Source: Luzula sylvatica
Taxonomy: Eukaryota; Streptophyta; Magnoliopsida; Poales; Juncaceae
Direction of reading: 5' to 3'
Assembly: GCA_946800325.1 (NCBI GenBank)
Contig: OX326958.1
Coordinates: 14,040,992 to 14,104,991 of the forward strand
DNA length: 64,000 bases
The notes under the pieces were generated by a model. That model was not told where the DNA came from and did no database searches. It saw only the letters and a program-made list of their open reading frames with translations. The translations under genes and the position numbers were made by a program. Shown in pieces: positions 1-13,990 of this stretch (position 1 is its first letter; the number at the start of each line of letters is the position of its first letter).

Positions 1-2579
1 ACCAAAATTTACAAACACTAAGACAGTTTGTTTTTCGATTCAAAATAATTTGTTTATGCTTTGGGGAGTTCAAATAACGTATTTTGAGATCATTTGAATC
101 GTATCTTTTACCACATAACATTTCACCGAAATTTACAAACACTAAGAAAGTTTGTTTTTCGATTCAAAACAATCTGTTTATGCTTTGGGGAGTTCAAATA
201 ACGTATTTTGAGATCATTTGAATCGTATCTTTTACTACATAACATTTCACCAAAATTTACAAACACTAAGAAAGTTTGTTTTTCGATTCAAAACAATATG
301 TTTATGCTTTGGGGAGTTCAAATAAAGTATTTTGAGATCATTTGAATCGTATCTTTTACCACACAACATTTCACCAAAATTTACAAACACTAAGAAAGTT
401 TGTTTTTCGATTCAAAACAATCTGTTTATGCTTTGGGGAGTTCAAATAACGTATTTTTAGATCATTTGAATCGTATCTTTTACTACATAACATTTCACCA
501 AAATTTACAAACACTAAGAAAGTTTGTTTTTCGATTCAAAACAATATGTTTATGCTTTGGGGAGTTCCAATAATGTATTTTTACATCATTTGAATCGTAT
601 CTTTTACCACATAACATTTCACCAAAATTAACAAACACTAAGAAAGTATGTTTTTCGATTCAAAACAATCCGTTTATGCTTTGGGGAGTTCAAATAACGT
701 ATTTTGAGATCATTGGAATCGTATCTCTTACCACATAACATTTCACCGAAATTTACAAACACTAAGAAAGTTTGTTTTTCGATTCAAAACAATTTGTTTA
801 TGCTTTGGGGAGTTCAAGTAACGTATTTTGAGATCATTTGAATCATATCTTTTACCACATAACATTTCACCAACATTTACAAACACTAAGAAAGTTTGTT
901 TTTCGATTCAAAACAATATGTTTATGCTTTGGTGAGTTCAAATAACGTATTTTGAGATCATTTGAATCGTATCTTTTACCACATAACATTTCACCAAAAT
1001 TTACAAACACTAAGACAGTTTGTTTTTCGATTCAAAACAATTTGTTTATGCTTTGGGGAGTTCAAGTAACGTATTTTGAGATCATTTGAATTGTATCTTT
1101 TACCACATAACATTTCACCAAAATTTACAAACACTAAGAAAGTTTGTTTTTCGATTCAAAACAATATGATTATGCTTTGGGGAGTTCCAATATTGTATTT
1201 TTACAACATTTGAATCGTATCTTTTACCACATAACATTTCACCAAAATTAACAGACACTAAGAAAGTTTGTTTTTCGATTCAAAACAATCTGTTTATGCT
1301 TTGGGGAGTTCAAATAACGTATTTTGAGATCATTTGAATCGTATCTTTTACCACATAACATTTCACCGAAATTTACAAACACTAAGAAAGTTTGTTTTTC
1401 GATTTAAAACAATTTGTTTATGTTTTGGGGAGTTCAAATAACGTATTTTGAGATCATTTGAATCGTATCTTTTACTACATAACATTTCACCAAAATTTAC
1501 AAACACTAAGAAAGTTTGTTTTTCGATTCAAAACAATATGTTTATGCTTTGGGGAGTTCCAATAATGTATTTTTACATCATTTGAATCGTATCTTTTACA
1601 ACATAACATTTCACCAAAATTAACAAACACTAAGAAAGTATGTTTTTCGATTCAAAACAATCCGTTTATGCTTTGGGGAGTTCAAATAACGTATTTTGAG
1701 ATCATTTGAATCGTATCTTTTACCACATAACATTTCACCGAAATTTACAAACACTAAGAAAGTTTGTTTATCGATTCAAAACAATTTGTTTATGCTTTGG
1801 GGAGTTCAAGTAACGTATTTTGAGATCATTTGAATCATATCTTTTACCACATAACATTTCACCAAAATTTACAAACACTAAGAAAGTTTGTTTTTCGATT
1901 CAAAACAATATGTTTATGCTTTGGTGAGTTCAAATAACGTATTTTGAGATCATTTGAATCGTATCTTTTACCACATAACATTTCACCAAAATTTACAAAC
2001 ACTAAGACAGTTTGTTTTTCGATTCAAAACAATTTGTTTATGCTTTGGGGAGTTCAAATAATGTATTTTTAGATTATTTGAATCGTATCTTTTACTACAT
2101 AACATTTCACCAAAATTTACAAACACTAAGAAAGTTTGTTTTTCGATTCAAAACAATATGTTTATGCTTTGGGGAGTTCCAATAACATATTTTTACATCA
2201 TTTGAATCGTATCTTTTACCACATAACATTTCACCAAAATTAACAAACACTAAGAAAGTTTGTTTTTCGATTCAAAACAATCTGTTTATGCTTTGGGGAG
2301 TTCAAATAACGTATTTTGAGATCATTTGAATCGTATCTTTTACCACATAACATTTCACCGAAATTTACAAACACTAAGAAAGTTTGTTTTTCGATTCAAA
2401 ACAATTTGTTTATGCTTTCGGGAGTTCAAGTAACGTATTTTGATATCATTTGAATCGTATCTTTTACCACATAACATTTCACCGAAATTTACAAACACTA
2501 AGAAAGTTTGTTTTTCGATTCAAAACAATTTGTTTATGCTTTGGGGAGTTCAAGTAACGTATTTTGAGATCATTTGAAT
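1..2579 (+). repeat. Long-range duplication, copy A
   Basis: This block of about 21 units recurs at 8929-11631. The offset is 8928 bp (72 units) at the start and 9052 bp (73 units) from about position 373 onward. Rare shared variants tie the copies together: AAATAATTTG near 48, TATCTCTTA near 723, a TTTATCGATTC variant near 1768, ATAACATATTTTT near 2182 and TTTATGCTTTCGGGAG at 2409. The match stops near 2580. The window starts here, so the duplication may extend further left. Confidence 0.85.
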
Positions 2580-5500
2580 TGTATCTTTTACCACATAACA
2601 TTTCACCGAAATTTACAAACACTAAGAAAGTTTGTTTTTCGATTCAAAACAATTTGTTTATGCTTTGGGGGGTTCAAGTAACGTACTTTGAGATCATTTG
2701 AATCGTATCTTTTACCACATAACATTTCACCGAAATTTACAAACACTAAGAAAGTTTGTTTTTCGATTCAAAACAATCTGTTTATGCTCTGGGGAGTTCA
2801 AATAACGTATTTTGAGATCATTTGAATCGTATCTTTTACCACATAACATTTCACCGAAATTTACAAACACTAAGACAGTTTGTTTTTCGATTCAAAACAA
2901 TTTGTTTATGCTTTGGGGAGTTCAAATAACGTATTTTTAGATCATTTGAATCGTATATTTTACCACATAACATTTCACCGAAATTTACAAACACTAAGAA
3001 AGTTTGTTTTTCGATTCAAAACAATTTGTTTATGCTTTGGGGGGTTCAAGTAACGTACTTTGAGATCATTTGAATCGTATCTTTTACCACATAACATTTC
3101 ACCGAAATTTACAAACACTAAGAAAGTTTGTTTTTCGATTCAAAACAATCTGTTTATGCTCTGGGGAGTTCAAATAACGTATTTTGAGATCATTTGAATC
3201 GTATCTTTTACCACATAACATTTCACCGAAATTTACAAACACTAAGACAGTTTGTTTTTCGATTCAAAACAATTTGTTTATGCTTTGGGGAGTTCAAGTA
3301 ACGTATTTTGAGATCATTTGAATCGTATATTTTACCACATAACATTTCACCGAAATTTACAAACACTAAGAAAGTTTTTTTTTCGATTCAAAAAAATTTG
3401 TTTATGCTTTGGGGAGTTCAAGTAACGTATTTTGAGATCATTTGAATCGTATCTTTTACCACATAACATTTCACCAAAATTTTCAAACACTAAGAAAGTT
3501 TGTTTTTCGATTCAAAACAATATGATTATGCTTTGGGGAGTTCCAATAATGTATTTTCACAACATTTGAATCGTATCTTTTACCACATAACATTTCACCA
3601 AAATTAACAGACACTAAGAAAGTTTGTTTTTCGATTCAAAACAATCTGTTTATGCTTTGGGGAGTTCAAATAACGTATTTTGAGATCATTTGAATCGTAT
3701 CTTTTACCACATAACATTTCACCGAAATTTACAAACACTAAGAAAGTTTGTTTTTCGATTCAAAACAATTTGTTTATGCTTTGGGGAGTTCAAGTAACGT
3801 ATTTTGAGATCATTTGAATCGTATCTTTTACCACATAACATTTCACCAAAATTTACAAACACTAAGAAAGTTTGTTTTTCGATTCAAAACAATATGATTA
3901 TGCTTTGGGGAGTTCCAATAATGTATTTTTACGACATTTGAATCGTATCTTTTACCACATAACATTTCACCAAAATTAACAGACACTAAGAAAGTTTGTT
4001 TTTCGATTCAAAACAATCTGTTTATGCTTTGGGGAGTTCAAATAACGTATTTTGAGATCATTTGAATCGTATCTTTTACCACATAACATTTCACCGAAAT
4101 TTACAAACACTAAGAAAGTTTGTTTTTCGATTTAAAACAATTTGTTTATGTTTTGGGGAGTTCAAATAACGTATTTTGAGATCATTTGAATCGTATCTTT
4201 TACTACATAACATTTCACCAAAATTTACAAACACTAAGAAAGTTTGTTTTTCGATTCAAAACAATATGTTTATGCTTTGGGGAGTTCCAATAACGTATTT
4301 TTACATCATTTGAATCGTATCTTTTACCACATAACATTTCACCAAAATTAACATACACTAAGAAAGTTTGTTTTTCGATTCAAAACAATCTGTTTATGCT
4401 TTGGGGAGTTCAAATAACGTATTTTGAGATCATTTGAATTGTATCTTTTACCACATAACATTTCACCGAAATTTACAAACACTAAGAAAGTTTGTTTTTC
4501 GATTCAAAACAATTTGTTTATGTTTTGGGGGGTTCAAGTAACGTACTTTGAGATCATTTGAATCGTATCTTTTACCACATAACATTTCACCGAAATTTAC
4601 AAACACTAAGAAAGTTTGTTTTTCGATTCAAAACAATTTGTTTATGCTTTGGGGAGTTCAAGTAACGTATTTTGAGATCATTTGAATCGTATATTTTACC
4701 ACATAACATTTCACCGAAATTTACAAACACTAAGAAAGTTTTTTTTTCGATTCAAAAAAATTTGTTTATGCTTTGGGGAGTTCAAGTAACGTATTTTGAG
4801 ATCATTTGAATCGTATCTTTTACCACATAACATTTCACCAAAATTTACAAACACTAAGAAAGTTTGTTTTTCGATTCAAAACAATATGATTATGCTTTGG
4901 GGAGTTCCAATAATGTATTTTCACAACATTTGAATCGTATCTTTTACCACATAACATTTCACCAAAATTAACAGACACTAAGAAAGTTTGTTTTTCGATT
5001 CAAAACAATCTGTTTATGCTTTGGGGAGTTCAAATAACGTATTTTGAGATCATTTGAATCGTATCTTTTACCACATTACATTTCACCGAAATTTACAAAC
5101 ACTAAGAAAGTTTGTTTTTCGATTCAAAACAATTTGTTTATGCTTTGGGGAGTTCAAGTAACGTATTTTGAGATCATTTGAATCGTATCTTTTACCACAT
5201 AACATTTCACCAAAATTTACAAACACTAAGAAAGTTTGTTTTTCGATTCAAAACAATATGATTATGCTTTGGGGAGTTCCAATAATGTATTTTTACGACA
5301 TTTGAATCGTATCTTTTACCACATAACATTTCACCAAAATTAACAGACACTAAGAAAGTTTGTTTTTCGATTCAAAACAATCTGTTTATGCTTTGGGGAG
5401 TTCAAATAACGTATTTTGAGATCATTTGAATCGTATCTTTTACCACATAACATTTCACCGAAATTTACAAACACTAAGAAAGTTTGTTTTTCGATTTAAA

Positions 5501-8500
5501 ACAATTTGTTTATGTTTTGGGGAGTTCAAATAACGTATTTTGAGATCATTTGAATCGTATCTTTTACTACATAACATTTCACCAAAATTTACAAACACTA
5601 AGAAAGTTTGTTTTTCGATTCAAAACAATATGTTTATGCTTTGGGGAGTTCCAATAATGTATTTTTACATCATTTGAATCGTATCTTTTACCACATAACA
5701 TTTCACCAAAATTAACAAACACTAAGAAAGTATGTTTTTCGATTCAAAACAATCCGTTTATGCTTTGGGGAGTTCAAATAACGTATTTTGAGATCATTTG
5801 AATCGTATCTTTTACCACATAACATTTCACCGAAATTTACAAACACTAAGAAAGTTTGTTTTTCGATTCAAAACAATTTGTTTATGCTTCGGGGAGTTCA
5901 AGTAACGTATTTTGAGATCATTTGAATCATATCTTTTACCACATAACATTTCACCAAAATTTACAAACACTAAGAAAGTTTGTTTTTCGATTCAAAACAA
6001 TATGTTTATGCTTTGGTGAGTTCAAATAACGTATTTTGAGATCATTTGAATCGTATCTTTTACCACATAACATTTCACCAAAATTTACAAACACTAAGAC
6101 AGTTTGTTTTTCGATTCAAAACAATTTGTTTATGCTTTGGGGAGTTCAAGTAACGTATTTTGAGATCATTTGAATCGTATATTTTACCACATAACATTTC
6201 ACCGAAATTTACAAACACTAAGAAAGTTTTTTTTTCGATTCAAAAAAATTTGTTTATGCTTTGGGGAGTTCAAGTAACGTATTTTGAGATCATTTGAATC
6301 GTATCTTTTACCACATAACATTTCACCAAAATTTACAAACACTAAGAAAGTTTGTTTTTCGATTCAAAACAATATGATTATGCTTTGGGGAGTTCCAATA
6401 ATGTATTTTCACAACATTTGAATCGTATCTTTTACCACATAACATTTCACCAAAATTAACAGACACTAAGAAAGTTTGTTTTTCGATTCAAAACAATCTG
6501 TTTATGCTTTGGGGAGTTCAAATAACGTATTTTGAGATCATTTGAATCGTATCTTTTACCACATAACATTTCACCGAAAGTTACAAACACTAAGAAAGTT
6601 TGTTTTTCGATTCAAAACAATTTGTTTATGCTTTGGGGAGTTCAAGTAACGTATTTTGAGATCATTTGAATCGTATCTTTTACCACATAACATTTCACCA
6701 AAATTTACAAACACTAAGAAAGTTTGTTTTTCGATTCAAAACAATATGATTATGCTTTGGGGAGTTCCAATAATGTATTTTTACGACATTTGAATCGTAT
6801 CTTTTACCACATAACATTTCACCAAAATTAACAGACACTAAGAAAGTTTGTTTTTCGATTCAAAACAATCTGTTTATGCTTTGGGGAGTTCAAATAACGT
6901 ATTTTGAGATCATTTGAATCGTATCTTTTACCACATAACATTTCACCGAAATTTACAAACACTAAGAAAGTTTGTTTTTCGATTTAAAACAATTTGTTTA
7001 TGTTTTGGGGAGTTCAAATAACGTATTTTGAGATCATTTGAATCGTATCTTTTACTACATAACATTTCACCAAAATTTACAAACACTAAGAAAGTTTGTT
7101 TTTCGATTCAAAACAATATGTTTATGCTTTGGGGAGTTCCAATAATGTATTTTTACATCATTTGAATCGTATCTTTTACCACATAACATTTCACCAAAAT
7201 TAACAAACACTAAGAAAGTATGTTTTTCGATTCAAAACAATCCGTTTATGCTTTGGGGAGTTCAAATAACGTATTTTGAGATCATTTGAATCGTATCTTT
7301 TACCACATAACATTTCACCGAAATTTACAAACACTAAGAAAGTTTGTTTTTCGATTCAAAACAATTTGTTTATGCTTTGGGGAGTTCAAGTAACGTATTT
7401 TGAGATCATTTGAATCATATCTTTTACCACATAACATTTCACCAAAATTTACAAACACTAAGAAAGTTTGTTTTTCGATTCAAAACAATATGTTTATGCT
7501 TTGGTGAGTTCAAATAACGTATTTTGAGATCATTTGAATCGTATCTTTTACCACATAACATTTCACCAAAATTTACAAACACTAAGACAGTTTGTTTTTC
7601 GATTCAAAACAATTTGTTTATGCTTTGGGGAGTTCAAGTAACGTATTTTGAGATCATTTGAATCGTATCTTTTACCACATAACATTTCACCAAAATTTAC
7701 AAACACTAAGAAAGTTTGTTTTTCGATTCAAAACAATATGATTATGCTTTGGGGAGTTCCAATAATGTATTTTTACAACATTTGAATCGTATCTTTTACC
7801 ACATAACATTTCACCAAAATTAACAGACACTCAGAAAGTTTGTTTTTCGATTCAAAACAATCTGTTTATGCTTTGGGGAGTTCAAATAACGTATTTTGAG
7901 ATCATTTGAATCGTATCTTTTACCACATAACATTTCACCGAAATTTACAAACACTAAGAAAGTTTGTTTTTCGATTCAAAACAATTTGTTTATGCTTTGG
8001 GGAGTTCAAGTAACGTATTTTGAGATCATTTGAATCGTATCTTTTACCACATAACATTTCACCAAAATTTACAAACACTAAGAAAGTTTGTTTTTCGATT
8101 CAAAACAATATGATTATGCTTTGGGGAGTTCCAATAATGTATTTTTACGACATTTGAATCGTATCTTTTACCACATAACATTTCACCAAAATTAACAGAC
8201 ACTAAGAAAGTTTGTTTTTCGATTCAAAACAATCTGTTTATGCTTTGGGGAGTTCAAATAACGTATTTTGAGATCATTTGAATCGTATCTTTTACCACAT
8301 AACATTTCACCGAAATTTACAAACACTAAGAAAGTTTGTTTTTCGATTTAAAACAATTTGTTTATGTTTTGGGGAGTTCAAATAACGTATTTTGAGATCA
8401 TTTGAATCGTATCTTTTACCACATAACATTTCACCAAAATTTACAAACACTAAGAAAGTTTGTTTTTCGATTCAAAACAATATGTTTATGCTTAAGGGAG

Positions 8501-8928
8501 TTCCAATAACGTATTTTTACATCATTTGAATCGTATCTTTTACCACATAACATTTCACCAAAATTAACATACACTAAGAAAGTATGTTTTTCGATTCAAA
8601 ACAATCTGTTTATGCTTTGGGGAGTTCAAATAACGTATTTTGAGATCATTTGAATCGTATCTTTTACCACATAACATTTCACCGAAATTTACAAACACTA
8701 CGAAAGTTTGTTTTTCGATTCAAAACAATTTGTTTATGCTTTGGGGAGTTCAAGTTACGTATTTTGAGATCATTTGAATCGTATCTTTTACCACATAACA
8801 TTTCACCAAAATTTACAAACACAAAGAAAGTTTGTTTTTCGATTCAAAACAATATGTTTATGCTTTGGGGAGTTCAAATAACGTATTTTTAGATCATTTG
8901 AATCGTATCTTTTAGCACATAACATTTC

Positions 8929-11631
8929 ACCAAAATTTAGAAACACTAAGACAGTTTGTTTTTCGATTCAAAATAATTTGTTTATGCTTTGGGGAGTTCA
9001 AATAACGTATTTTGAGATCATTTGAATCGTATCTTTTACCACATAACATTTCACCGAAATTTACAAACACTAAGAAAGTTTGTTTTTCGATTCAAAACAA
9101 TCTGTTTATGCTTTGGGGAGTTCAAATAACGTATTTTGAGATCATTTGAATCGTATCTTTTACTACATAACATTTCACCAAAATTTACAAACACTAAGAA
9201 AGTTTGTTTTTCGATTCAAAACAATATGTTTATGCTTTGGGGAGTTCAAATAAAGTATTTTGAGATCATTTGAATCGTATCTTTTACCACATAACATTTC
9301 ACCAAAATTTACAAACACTAAGAAAGTTTGTTTTTCGATTCAAAACAATCTGTTTATGCTATGGGGAGTTCAAATAACGTATTTTGAGATCATTTGAATC
9401 GTATCTTTTACCACATAACATTTCACCAAAATTTACAAACACTAAGAAAGTTTGTTTTTCGATTCAAAACAATCTGTTTATGCTTTGGGGAGTTCAAATA
9501 ACGTATTTTTAGATCATTTGAATCGTATCTTTTACTACATAACATTTCACCAAAATTTACAAACACTAAGAAAGTTTGTTTTTCGATTCAAAACAATATG
9601 TTTATGCTTTGGGGAGTTCCAATAATGTATTTTTACATCATTTGAATCGTATCTTTTACCACATAACATTTCACCAAAATTAACAAACACTAAGAAAGTA
9701 TGTTTTTCGATTCAAAACAATCCGTTTATGCTTTGGGGAGTTCAAATAACGTATTTTGAGATCATTTGAATCGTATCTCTTACCACATAACATTTCACCG
9801 AAATTTACAAACACTAAGAAAGTTTGTTTTTCGATTCAAAACAATTTGTTTATGGTTTGGGGAGTTCAAGTAACGTATTTTGAGATCATTTGAATCATAT
9901 CTTTTACCACATAACATTTCACCAACATTTACAAACACTAAGAAAGTTTGTTTTTCGATTCAAAACAATATGTTTATGCTTTGGTGAGTTCAAATAACGT
10001 ATTTTGAGATCATTTGAATCGTATCTTTTACCACATAACATTTCACCAAAATTTACAAACACTAAGACAGTTTGTTTTTCGATTCAAAACAATTTGTTTA
10101 TGCTTTGGGGAGTTCAAGTAACGTATTTTGAGATCATTTGAATCGTATCTTTTACCACATAACATTTCACCAAAATTTACAAACACTAAGAAAGTTTGTT
10201 TTTCGATTCAAAACAATATGATTATGCTTTGGGGAGTTCCAATAATGTATTTTTACAACATTTGAATCGTATCTTTTACCACATAACATTTCACCAAAAT
10301 TAACAGACACTAAGAAAGTTTGTTTTTCGATTCAAAACAATCTGTTTATGCTTTGGGGAGTTCAAATAACGTATTTTGAGATCATTTGAATCGTATCTTT
10401 TACCACATAACATTTCACCGAAATTTACAAACACTAAGAAAGTTGGTTTTTCGATTTAAAACAATTTGTTTATGTTTTGGGGAGTTCAAATAACGTATTT
10501 TGAGATCATTTGAATCGTATCTTTTACTACATAACATTTCACCAAAATTTACAAACACTAAGAAAGTTTGTTTTTCGATTCAAAACAATATGTTTATGCT
10601 TTGGGGAGTTCCAATAATGTATTTTTACATCATTTGAATCGTATCTTTTACAACATAACATTTCACCAAAATTAACAAACACTAAGAAAGTATGTTTTTC
10701 GATTCAAAACAATCCGTTTATGCTTTGGGGAGTTCAAATAACGTATTTTGAGATCATTTGAATCGTATCTTTTACCACATAACATTTCACCGAAATTTAC
10801 AAACACTAAGAAAGTTTGTTTATCGATTCAAAACAATTTGTTTATGCTTTGGGGAGTTCAAGTAACGTATTTTGAGATCATTTGAATCATATCTTTTACC
10901 ACATAACATTTCACCAAAATTTACAAACACTAAGAAAGTTTGTTTTTCGATTCAAAACAATATGTTTATGCTTTGGTGAGTTCAAATAACGTATTTTGAG
11001 ATCATTTGAATCGTATCTTTTACCACATAACATTTCACCAAAATTTACAAACACTAAGATAGTTTGTTTTTCGATTCAAAACAATTTGTTTATGCTTTGG
11101 GGAGTTCAAATAATGTATTTTTAGATCATTTGAATCGTATCTTTTACTACATAACATTTCACCAAAATTTACAAACACTAAGAAAGTTTGTTTTTCGATT
11201 CAAAACAATATGTTTATGCTTTGGGGAGTTCCAATAACATATTTTTACATCATTTGAATCGTATCTTTTACCACATAACATTTCACCAAAATTAACAAAC
11301 ACTAAGAAAGTTTGTTTTTCGATTCAAAACAATCTGTTTATGCTTTGGGGAGTTCAAATAACGTATTTTGAGATCATTTGAATCGTATCTTTTACCACAT
11401 AACATTTCACCGAAATTTACAAACACTAAGAAAGTTTGTTTTTCGATTCAAAACAATTTGTTTATGCTTTCGGGAGTTCAAGTAACGTATTTTGATATCA
11501 TTTGAATCGTATCTTTTACCACATAACATTTCACCGAAATTTACAAACACTAAGAAAGTTTGTTTTTCGATTCAAAACAATTTGTTTATGCTTTGGGGAG
11601 TTCAAGTAACGTATTTTGAGATCATTTGAAT
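8929..11631 (+). repeat. Long-range duplication, copy B, with one extra unit
   Basis: Second copy of the block at 1-2579. It carries one additional 124-bp unit at about 9301-9424, marked by TTTATGCTATGGGG, which accounts for the change of offset from 8928 to 9052 bp. The rest agrees except for scattered single-base differences. Confidence 0.82.
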
Positions 11632-12499
11632 CGTATCTTTCACCACATAACATTTCACCAAAATTTACAAACACTAAGAAAGTTTGTTTTTCGATTCAAA
11701 ACAATCTGTTTATGCTTTGGGGAGTTCAAATAACGTATTTTGAGATCATTTGAATCGTATCTTTTACCACATAACATTTCACCAAAATTTACAAACACTA
11801 AGACAGTTAGTTTTTCGATTCAAAACAATTTGTTTATGCTTTGGGGAGTAGAAATAACGTATTTTTAGATCATTTGAATCGTAACTTTTACCACATAACA
11901 TTTCACCAAAATTTACAAACACTAAGAAAGTTTGTTTTTCGATTCAAAACAATTTGTTTATGCTTTGGGGAGTTTAAATAACGTATTTTGAGATCTTTTG
12001 AATCGTATCTTTTTCTACATAACATTTCATCAAAATTTACAAACACAAAGAAAGTTTGTTTTTCAATTCAAAACAATTTGTTTATGCTTTGGGGAGTTCA
12101 AATAACGTATTTTGAGATCATTTGAATCGTATCTTTTACTACATAACATTTCACCAAAATTTACAAACACTAAGAAAGTTTGTTTTTCGATTCAAAACAA
12201 TATGTTTATGCTTAAGGGACTTCCAATAACGTATTTTTACATCATTTGAATCGTATCTTTTACCACATAACATTTCACCAAAATTAACATACACTAAGAA
12301 AGTTTGTTTTTCGATTAAAAACAATCTGTTTATGCTTTGGGGAGTTCAAATAACGTATTTTGAGATCATTTGAATCGTATCTTTTACCACATAACATTTC
12401 ACCGAAATTTACAAACACTAAGAAAGTTTGTTTTTCGATTCAAAACAATCTGTTTATGCTCTGGGGAGTTCAAATAACGTATTTTGAGATCATTTGAAT

Positions 12500-13990
12500 C
12501 GTATCTTTTACCACATAACATTTCACCAAAATTTACAAACACTAAGACAGTTTGTTTTTCGATTCAAAACAATTTGTTTATGCTTTGGGGGGTTCAAGTA
12601 ACGTACTTTGAGATCATTTGAATCGTATCTTACCACATAACATTTCACCGAAATTTACAAACACTAAGAAAGTTTGTTTTTCGATTCAAAACAATTTGTT
12701 TATGCTTTGGGGAGTTCAAGTAACGTATTTTGAGATCATTTGAATCGTATATTTTACCACATAACATTTCACCGAAATTTACAAACACTAAGAAAGTTTT
12801 TTTTTCGATTCAAAACAATTTGTTTATGCTTTGGGGAGTTCAAGTAACGTATTTTGAGATCATTTGAATCGTATCTTTTACCACATAACATTTCACCAAA
12901 ATTTACAAACACTAAGAAAGTTTGTTTTTCGATTCAAAACAATATGATTATGCTTTGGGGAGTTCCAATAATGTATTTTTACAACATTTGAATCGTATCT
13001 TTTACTACATAACATTTCACCAAAATTTACAAACACTAAGAAAGTTTGTTTTTCGATTCAAAACAATATGTTTATGCTTTGGGGAGTTCCAATAACGTAT
13101 TTTTACATCATTTGAATCGTATCTTTTACCACATAACATTTCACCAAAATTAACATACACTAAGAAAGTTTGTTTTTCGATTCAAAACAATCTGTTTATG
13201 CTTTGGGGAGTTCAAATAACGTATTTTGAGATCATTTGAATTGTATCTTTTACCACATAACATTTCACCGAATTTTACAAACACTAAGAAAGTTTGTTTT
13301 TCGATTCAAAACAATTTGTTTATGCTTTGGGGGGTTCAAGTAACGTACTTTGAGATCATTTGAATCGTATCTTACCACATAACATTTCACCGAAATTTAC
13401 AAACACTAAGAAAGTTTGTTTTTCGATTCAAAACAATTTGTTTATGCTTTGGGGAGTTCAAGTAACGTATTTTGAGATCATTTGAATCGTATATTTTACC
13501 ACATAACATTTCACCGAAATTTACAAACACTAAGAAAGTTTTTTTTTCGATTCAAAACAATTTGTTTATGCTTTGGGGAGTTCAAGTAACGTATTTTGAG
13601 ATCATTTGAATCGTATCTTTTACCACATAACATTTCACCAAAATTTACAAACACTAAGAAAGTTTGTTTTTCGATTCAAAACAATATGATTATGCTTTGG
13701 GGAGTTCCAATAATGTATTTTTACAACATTTGAATCGTATCTTTTACCACATAACATTTCACCAAAATTAACAGACACTAAGAAAGTTTGTTTTTCGATT
13801 CAAAACAATCTGTTTATGCTTTGGGGAGTTCAAATAACGTATTTTGAGATCATTTGAATCGTATCTTTTACCACATAACATTTCACCGAAATTTACAAAC
13901 ACTAAGAAAGTTTGTTTTTCGATTCAAAACAATTTGTTTATGCTTTGGGGAGTTCAAGTAACGTATTTTGAGATCATTTGAATCGTATCT
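12500..13990 (+). repeat. 742-bp tandem duplication (6 units minus 2 bp)
   Basis: A rare unit that has lost two T's (GTATCTTACCACAT in place of GTATCTTTTACCACAT) occurs at 12626 and again at 13368, exactly 742 bp later. The TATGATTATG unit at 12943 and its partner at 13685 show the same 742-bp offset. 742 equals 6 x 124 minus 2, so the 2-bp deletion was copied along with the block. Outer boundaries are approximate. Confidence 0.75.

Noticed and set aside
35..46. Internal RNA polymerase III B-box in the satellite (GATTCAAA and TTTGAATC resemble part of it)
   Set aside because: The full consensus GGTTCGANNCC is not met and there is no A-box at a suitable distance.
8650..8892. Short ORFs of 64-88 codons on both strands in the satellite (for example 8650-8892, 16363-16617, 22286-22501, 48392-48658, 49726-49977, 59066-59296)
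   Set aside because: They are chance frames of the 124-bp repeat, recur with the higher-order period, span two units, and show no coding features.
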